DNA from: Sipunculus nudus
Taxonomy: Eukaryota; Annelida; Sipuncula; Golfingiida; Sipunculidae
Assembly: GCA_026874595.1 (NCBI GenBank)
Contig: CM049314.1
Coordinates: 57,088,300 to 57,152,299, forward strand
Length of the DNA stretch: 64,000 nucleotides
Reading direction: 5' to 3'
Part shown: piece after piece, positions 58,076 to 64,000 of the stretch
Layout: each line of letters starts with the position of its first letter
How positions within the stretch are numbered: position 1 is the first letter of the stretch
Notes under the pieces: generated by a model
The model's input: the letters and a program-made list of their open reading frames with translations, nothing else
The model's database searches: none
Told to the model about the DNA's origin: nothing
Position numbers and translations under genes: made by a program

Positions 58076-58711
58076 TAATTCCATCATATCTATTTAAATA
58101 TCAAGCAAACCTGACAATAATGTATTTGTAAATTTCAATAGGTGCAAGATCTGACATATTTTATGATTATCTTAAGATATTATATAACATTGATCCTGTT
58201 ATGTTATTTTATATTGCACTCATATTGCATTACATTGTATTGTATTATGTCATGCATATTATTATATTGTATAGTTTATATCAGTATTTTTTTACCTTTT
58301 ACAGAAACAATATAACAACTTTAAATTAACTAAGTTCTGTGTGCATTAAGCCTTATAAATATAAAAAGATTCAGATTTTTTAACCATGATTTCTGTTGAA
58401 TAAAGCAAGGACTTTTTGTAAGAGTAACCTACATATGATATTATTCATCTGACGATGACAGGTCTGAGATGAGATGTCATCTCACCTGTTTAATGCATCA
58501 TCACTTAATAGTATACTGGAGCAAGTATATTGATAATTCAGTATCAAATAGAGCATGCTGCTATTGTATGATAAGATAAGAATGATTGATCATCAATTAA
58601 TGAGCCGTCTGTAATTTAATTATATTAAGTATGTCTTTAGGGTATATAATGAGAAGTGCCTATTATGAAAAGCCTGAGAAAACAAACTTACAGGGACCTA
58701 TTCACTGGCTA
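58076..58711. other. unique AT-rich DNA
   Basis: Nothing is recognised. TATTGCATTACATTGTATTG-type runs at about 58214-58270 are low complexity. Confidence 0.4.
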
Positions 58712-59060
58712 ATGACGAAAAAACTTGCTTATACGGTCTAAATGGCCAAAACTGCAAGTATAAAATGGATTTCTGTCTCGAAACACTGTCGTCCACAGAT
58801 CTTGATCGTCTCTCAATTGGCATGGCTGGGTCTCCGCCGCTGGGATTGGTGGAGGGAATGTGGGTTGCTTCTGCCTTTGTGGTTGTGGGTGCTGTGGCTT
58901 TCCTGAAAGGTTGCCGGTTAGGGTTGTACACTTGCGTTCTCTCGCAGCTTTTTTGCTTGGCTTGGTGGCATCGCATCTGTTGGCTCTTGAGAACATGCTT
59001 AAGGAGCGCACAGGGCTGAGGTCTTGACCACAGCAACCTGTAGCTGCTTGATGATCGAAA
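58712..59060 (-). repeat. ~350-bp duplicated sequence, copy 2
   Basis: Partner of 56745-57110 in the same orientation, about 1.95 kb away. The minus strand is open for 100-112 codons in two frames (58698-59036). The Pro/Gln-rich peptide shared with copy 1 lies in the 58709-59011 frame. Confidence 0.7.
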
Positions 59061-59244
59061 ACTTCTTCAGTCAGTCAGGGACCTATTCACATACTAGGCA
59101 TGTTTAATTTACATGCCTTTTAGTGTTATCCCCTTAAACTATTATGGTATCTGCCAGTATTTTGTTCTAAAAATGGTATGCCTACTGTTGTACATGTTTG
59201 GAAAAAGCTTGCATTTGGCTTGAGCAGATCTGCAGAATATAAAC

Positions 59245-59350
59245 ATGGCAGACTAGACGGACATTTCCGACACAGACGTTTCCGACTAGGACATTCCAGA
59301 TTAGGATGTCAGGCCTTTATGCAAAGGAGGACGTTTCAGACAGATCAATT
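59245..59350 (+). repeat. single arm of the GGACATTCCAGACTA repeat
   Basis: ACGGACATTTCCGACACAGA, CGTTTCCGACTAGGACATTC, then GGCCTTTATGCAAAGGAGGA and CGTTTCAGACAGATCA match one arm of the 55930-56310 structure, including the GGCCTTT-TGCAA junction. Confidence 0.75.
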
Positions 59351-60055
59351 TTATTATCATAAAATAACCATTTAAAATATAATTTTGAGTATATCAATGT
59401 ACACATATGTTGATTTAAATAATGTCAATTTGGCTTGTACATTTGATATTAATTATATGATAATTTTATATAATTTAAAATATACTTTTTGAATGTATCA
59501 ATGTGCATGTGTTCTGCGTGTGTTTACTCGTACACAGAACCAAATCAATGTATAAAACATGAATGGAGATGATTACAAGTCCATGTTTTGTAATGAAACA
59601 CGTATTCAGCCAAAATGAACTAATTTCATGAATTAAGGCACATATTTAATACAATAAATATTTATGCTTCTTTTACAATGGTAATTTGACATTATAAATG
59701 TTAATATGAATATTTTCATGATCATTCACTGGTCTTTCACAGTGATTTTATTATTGTCAAGCAAAATTAACTTGATTTTCAGTGAGATTTGATATTCTAG
59801 GAGCACACATTCATGTAACTGATAAGACCTGTGGGACTGATGGGTTATGCTTGGTTACTCGGGTCTCTTTGTTTGCCTTGGCAGGATATCCAGTTATCAT
59901 ACTTCTCCTGCTTTGGCCTTTTTCTTTCTTTTACCTATCTTTTTCCATATTTTAATTCATACTGTTGTCCTATATTTTAATAATGGTTTGCAGGCCAACC
60001 TGCGTTGGTATGTAAAGAGAAAGGGTCAGACATTCCATATAAGTTTACCTACTTG
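59351..60055. other. unique AT-rich DNA
   Basis: Nothing is recognised. Confidence 0.4.
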
Positions 60056-60070
60056 ACACCAGATGGCAGC
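60056..60070 (+). promoter_or_regulatory. CTCF-like motif 1
   Basis: ACACCAGATGGCAGC fits the CTCF core (CCAsyAGrkGGCrs) with one deviation at the first base. Binding is unproven. Confidence 0.3.
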
Positions 60071-60315
60071 TGAGGTTGATAAGTTTTGTTTCAAGTTTGA
60101 GGTTGCTGTGAACTTCAATAGTGTTACAAATATTTGCATGATTAGAGGAAAGCGTTTTTCTGTTAATTGTTAAGACAATGTTGCAAAGAAGGAAACATAT
60201 TTACAAACCTAATAATTGTATTAATTGTTATCTGACAAGCTTCAGTTTGTATTATTTTTCTCCACACAGAAACAAATTCAGATTGAGATACGCCCAGAAG
60301 GAAGATTGAAGTAAA

Positions 60316-62170
60316 ATTAACCCATCAGTATGCATAAATTGATGATATATGAGCCACATTATGTATAAACAAAGGCACAATTTAAAATTGTGAAATCTGA
60401 ATCAAGTATAATTATCAGATATTTAAATGTTTTACAAATTAAAAAGATATATTTTTGTGATAAAAATAAATGCATTTGTATCCATAATGTATTGTTATAT
60501 AACAAAATTGAGAAATATGATGATGCAGTTATAATTATAAATCAACTTTTATATTCAGATATATATCTTGAATGTTTAAAAATAAAAAGTTTAAAAAAAA
60601 TTTGTTAAAAAAAATGAGGATCTAATTCAAACATTATTTAGCTCATCTGAGCTATAGTCGTGGTCCATTGTCCGTCGTCAGTCTGGTTATCTGGATGTCG
60701 GTTCAAAAGACTGGCACATTTCGACACCATTGGACCTACGAATCTGAAATTCTGCATACCCTTAGATGTCCTCAAAATCTCCTACCATGCCTAAAATTTG
60801 GTCAATAGGACTTTGTTCCTTCGAGATATTAAGGAAATACCTCAATTTTTTATTAAAAATCTACTTTCACACTTCAGGACTGCCTAATATCAAAACCACT
60901 CATCTGGTTTTCTTCATATTTACCATAAATATTCCTCTATATATTTCCTATGTACATGCCAGAAATTAAGTCAGTATTATATAATTTGTAAAAGGTATGG
61001 GCCCAAACATAAAGGACTTTGTAAAAAAATCAGGAAAGATATTTGGTCACTTCAGAGAAAAAGTGTTAAGGCTAGGGACTTTTTTCAGTAATACAACTTT
61101 AATTAATTAAAATTTCATTGTATACCAAAAATTAGATCAAAATCTGTTAATTTTTTGTAATTATTAGCAAAAATATAAAATTGGTACCTTAAATTTTGCC
61201 CAAATTTGACCATGGCATGTTTTTTTTCTTGTAAGAACATTTGATTTACTTTTCACATTTGGTATACATATAGATTTAATCTATTAAATTTTGAAATTTG
61301 AAAGTTAAAGCTTAAAAATTATTCTAGTAATTAAAGTTTTTCTGAGGCTCTAATGTATTAACATTTTGAACCATGAACCTTACCAGCCATGGCTGGTGCC
61401 TACAGCCTTTTCTGGGTAAACTTATTAGTGATGCAACACTGCATTTACAAATGTAGAATCACATGTTGCAACCCTGTCCTCCCCTCCATCCCCCCCCCCA
61501 CAAACACATATGTTGCATTACTTGCATTCTTTAACCAAATTCTTTTTTTCTGATCCAGTGTATACAACTTTTCCAATTCTTAATCAAGTGTTATTTTCAG
61601 ATATTTATCATTTTGCAAATTCGAAAAAAAATATATTTTTTGGAAAAAATAAATACATCTTTGTTTCTGTTAAAAATCTATTTTCATACTTAAGGAATGC
61701 CTAATATCAAAACCACTCATCTGGTTTTCTTCATATTTACCATAAATATTTCTCTATATAATTCCTATGTACATGCAAGAAATTAAGTCTGTATTATATA
61801 ATTTAAAAAAGTTAAAGTTATGGGCCCAAACATAATGCACCTTGTAAAAAATCAGGAAATATGTTTATTCACTAATAATAAGAATCGCTGAGGCTAGAGA
61901 CTTTTTTCAGGGATATAACTTCATTTAATCAAGATTCAATTGTATACCTAAAGTTAGATCTGAATTTTGCAATTTTTTTAAGTTATTAACATAATTATAA
62001 AATCAGTACCTTAAATTTTGCCAAACTTTGGCCACAACACTTTTTTTTCTGTAAGTACTGTAAGTATTTAATTTTCACTGCATGTACACATAAGAATTTA
62101 ATCTATTAAATTTTGAAATTTGAAAATAAAAGCTGCAAAATTAGGCTAGTTATTGATATATTTTGAAGGC
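60316..62170 (+). mobile_element. diverged, rearranged Helentron-like relative (copy D)
   Basis: Blocks of the 2621/7117/33378 family appear out of order: 3'-half sequence first (60316-60600, CCATCAGTATGCATAAATT...), then a 5' end (60640, TTTAGCTCATCTGAGCTATA) through the body to about 61330, a C-run (61487-61498), a short piece of the 3' half (61590-61650), and again the body (61671-62160). Divergence from copies A-C is clearly greater. The 5' hairpin is shortened by loss of its inner stem. This looks like two or more old insertions or a tandem duplication with deletions. Confidence 0.75.
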
Positions 62171-63253
62171 TCTTGTTGTATTCCCTTACATTGTCAAGCA
62201 GTCCACTTTGGTCACTGTAGGTCATTCAGTGCAGCTCTTGATGCTCCCCAGGCTGTTGTTATGTATTCCCATCACTCAAGCAAGCCCTCTTTCTTGTTGA
62301 GCTTGATCAGGCTGTTTGCAGTTAATACCACAAGGAGCCTTTCTCTCTCCCCCCCTTCCCCCCACCCCATTCTGTTGACAGACCTGTACTATGAACAAGA
62401 TGAATCTTATAATTTCACATTTTTTCAGCAAGGAACAGTTACAACAGAGACTTAACATATTACATACATATTATATACACACGCCATTAATTCTAGGCTT
62501 GTGAATTGTGAATTGATTCCTAACCTTCCATGCAATTCTCGATTCAATTATTACTTAAGTACTAACTTTCAGACTGTCTTGTAAATAAAATCTTATGTTT
62601 TACCACATTTTATGGCAGTTAATTTTAGTTAATAAGGGAAAAAAAATATAGTTGCCCCTCATTTTTGTTTCCATTGGATGGTGTGTTCACCAGCAAAGAG
62701 TCGTAAAAATATCTTGAGCACATTCACATTAAAAAGTCTCACCATTGTAGTCTGCTTTGTCAAAGTTGACAGCTCAATCGGCGTTTTAGAGTGGTGCTTG
62801 CATAAATTAATAATAAAAACTAATTGATACAGAGATTGAGAATCGATTTCAATTTAATCGAGGGCTTGGAATTAAATGAATCAATGATTCAAGGAATTGT
62901 TACACCCATAATTAATTCGCCTTTGCTTTCTTCCAAGGGATTTTAGTTTTACATATTAAGTACATTGTTAACTTATCTCTATATTTGGTAACTTTTTTTA
63001 ATGGTTGAAATTAATTTAATTAACATATGTAACTAAACAATTGGTGCATAAAAACTGCAGGCATACAAGTGTATATCTGTGAGGGTTTTTGCAAGTGGGG
63101 TGTTAAATTGATACAAATTTTATATTGAGTACTTAGAAGTTGGTTTATAAAATGATACGTGGATATAAAAAAAAATAAATGGTGAAACCGAAGTTTTTAT
63201 ACTGAATTCTGGTAAACAAGTTGATGGCTGGTCCTGAAGAGTTCACCTCTTGC
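62171..63253. other. unique DNA
   Basis: The first ~300 bp may still belong to the rearranged element (GTCACTGTAGGTCA and C-rich runs at 62340-62370). The rest is AT-rich with nothing recognised. Confidence 0.4.
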
Positions 63254-63269
63254 CCACCAGGTGGCAGCA
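63254..63269 (+). promoter_or_regulatory. CTCF-like motif 2
   Basis: CCACCAGGTGGCAGCA fits the CTCF core consensus at every position I can compare. Same orientation as motifs 1 and 3. Confidence 0.4.
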
Positions 63270-64000
63270 TTGGGCTTGCTTATGCACACTCAATTAAAGC
63301 AGCTTTCCATACATTAATTCTTGAAGAATAAGTGATCTTTTATATTTCATTGGACTGTAAAGTTAAAAAATTTAATCACAGAGAGCAGATATAATGAGGG
63401 TCTGATACTGAGTTAATAATTTAAGTTTTACTTGAAAATTATTTACTTGCCATGTGATAGTTTACTTTGCTGTCACCAGATGGCAGCCCTAACTGGTGAC
63501 TTAAGCATACTGGATAGTAAAAAAAGTGCCAATATGACTGTAAAGCCTGAGGTTTGGACCTGTTTTGGGTAACTTTTTGATAACATAATGATATGAAACC
63601 TTTTTTCCCTGGGAGTTTGTTACTTACAAATGGTAACAAGATCAAGAAAACTGCAACTTGTGTCGCTCCATTTTCACTCAATTCTGGCCTGAATGCAGCG
63701 AAGCAAAAAAAAGATACCTCCAACCTGTCACAAACAAGTATGCAGACACTGTGTGTTTGATTGGCCCAGTGTCACAATGACTTTTACCAGCAGAATATTT
63801 TCAGGTTCACAGATGGATGTTGTTTCTACTGAAAAGCTGATATAGATATCTTGATTTAATAAGCTGGACATGGCCTTATATAACAGAATAATCTGATCAT
63901 GATTTAAAACAAACAAATTTTGACTGTGTACAAGTGGTTGTTATTTTGACATGGTCACTAAACATAGGTGGTGATTAGACGGGGCTTTACTGTTTATCAA
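63270..64000. other. unique DNA with a third CTCF-like motif
   Basis: TCACCAGATGGCAGC at 63473-63487 is another CTCF-like word on the plus strand. Minus-strand frames at 63439-63916 have no recognisable motif. Confidence 0.35.

Overview
The window looks like intronic or intergenic DNA from an invertebrate animal, most probably a bivalve mollusc. The grounds are an AT-rich, CpG-poor background, no bacterial-style gene packing, only short open frames outside one retrotransposon, and several repeat families of a kind known from bivalve genomes (GTCC-rich elements, arrays with a GGTGGCGCCACC core, a tRNA-derived SINE). The species cannot be fixed from the sequence alone. No complete cellular gene is visible. 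A handful of short, splice-flanked open segments on both strands could be exons of genes with large introns, and all are given low confidence.

Layout. 0-2.6 kb: unique DNA with one exon-like segment. 2.6-9.0 kb: two ~1.9-kb copies of one Helentron-like element flank a five-unit, 339-bp satellite. 10.3-13.0 kb: a 2.1-kb TIR element flanked by TA, and a 248-bp MITE. 14.0-17.7 kb: two minisatellites, one of which (24-bp unit, ~1.1 kb) is open in frame on both strands, then a GA-rich tract. 17.9-24.5 kb: mostly unique DNA with an exon-like segment carrying a CtBP-type PLDLSMK motif, an (AT)n tract and a perfect 41-bp inverted repeat. 24.6-27.6 kb: degenerate dispersed repeats and a 32-bp minisatellite whose units each carry a DR2 nuclear-receptor-like site.

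29.7-37.2 kb is a nest of mobile elements: a 1.4-kb TA-flanked TIR element rich in CpG; a 5'-truncated, frameshifted non-LTR retrotransposon (LINE) on the minus strand; a third Helentron-like copy inserted inside that LINE; and a ~1.27-kb long-TIR element flanked by TTA beside the LINE's truncated end. 37.2-46 kb is mainly unique DNA with scattered repeats, a G-quadruplex-like tract and a SINE. 46.1-46.8 kb and 55.9-56.3 kb hold two related foldback structures with different internal short repeats. 48-54 kb has several exon-like segments. 56.7-59.3 kb has two diverged copies of a ~350-bp sequence. 60.3-62.4 kb is a rearranged, diverged relative of the Helentron-like family. The last 4 kb carries three CTCF-like motifs.

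The only confidently identified protein-coding material is the LINE reverse transcriptase, and it is broken. The most useful leads are the Helentron-like architecture, the tandem DR2 array, the perfect hairpin with octamer motifs, and the exon candidates.
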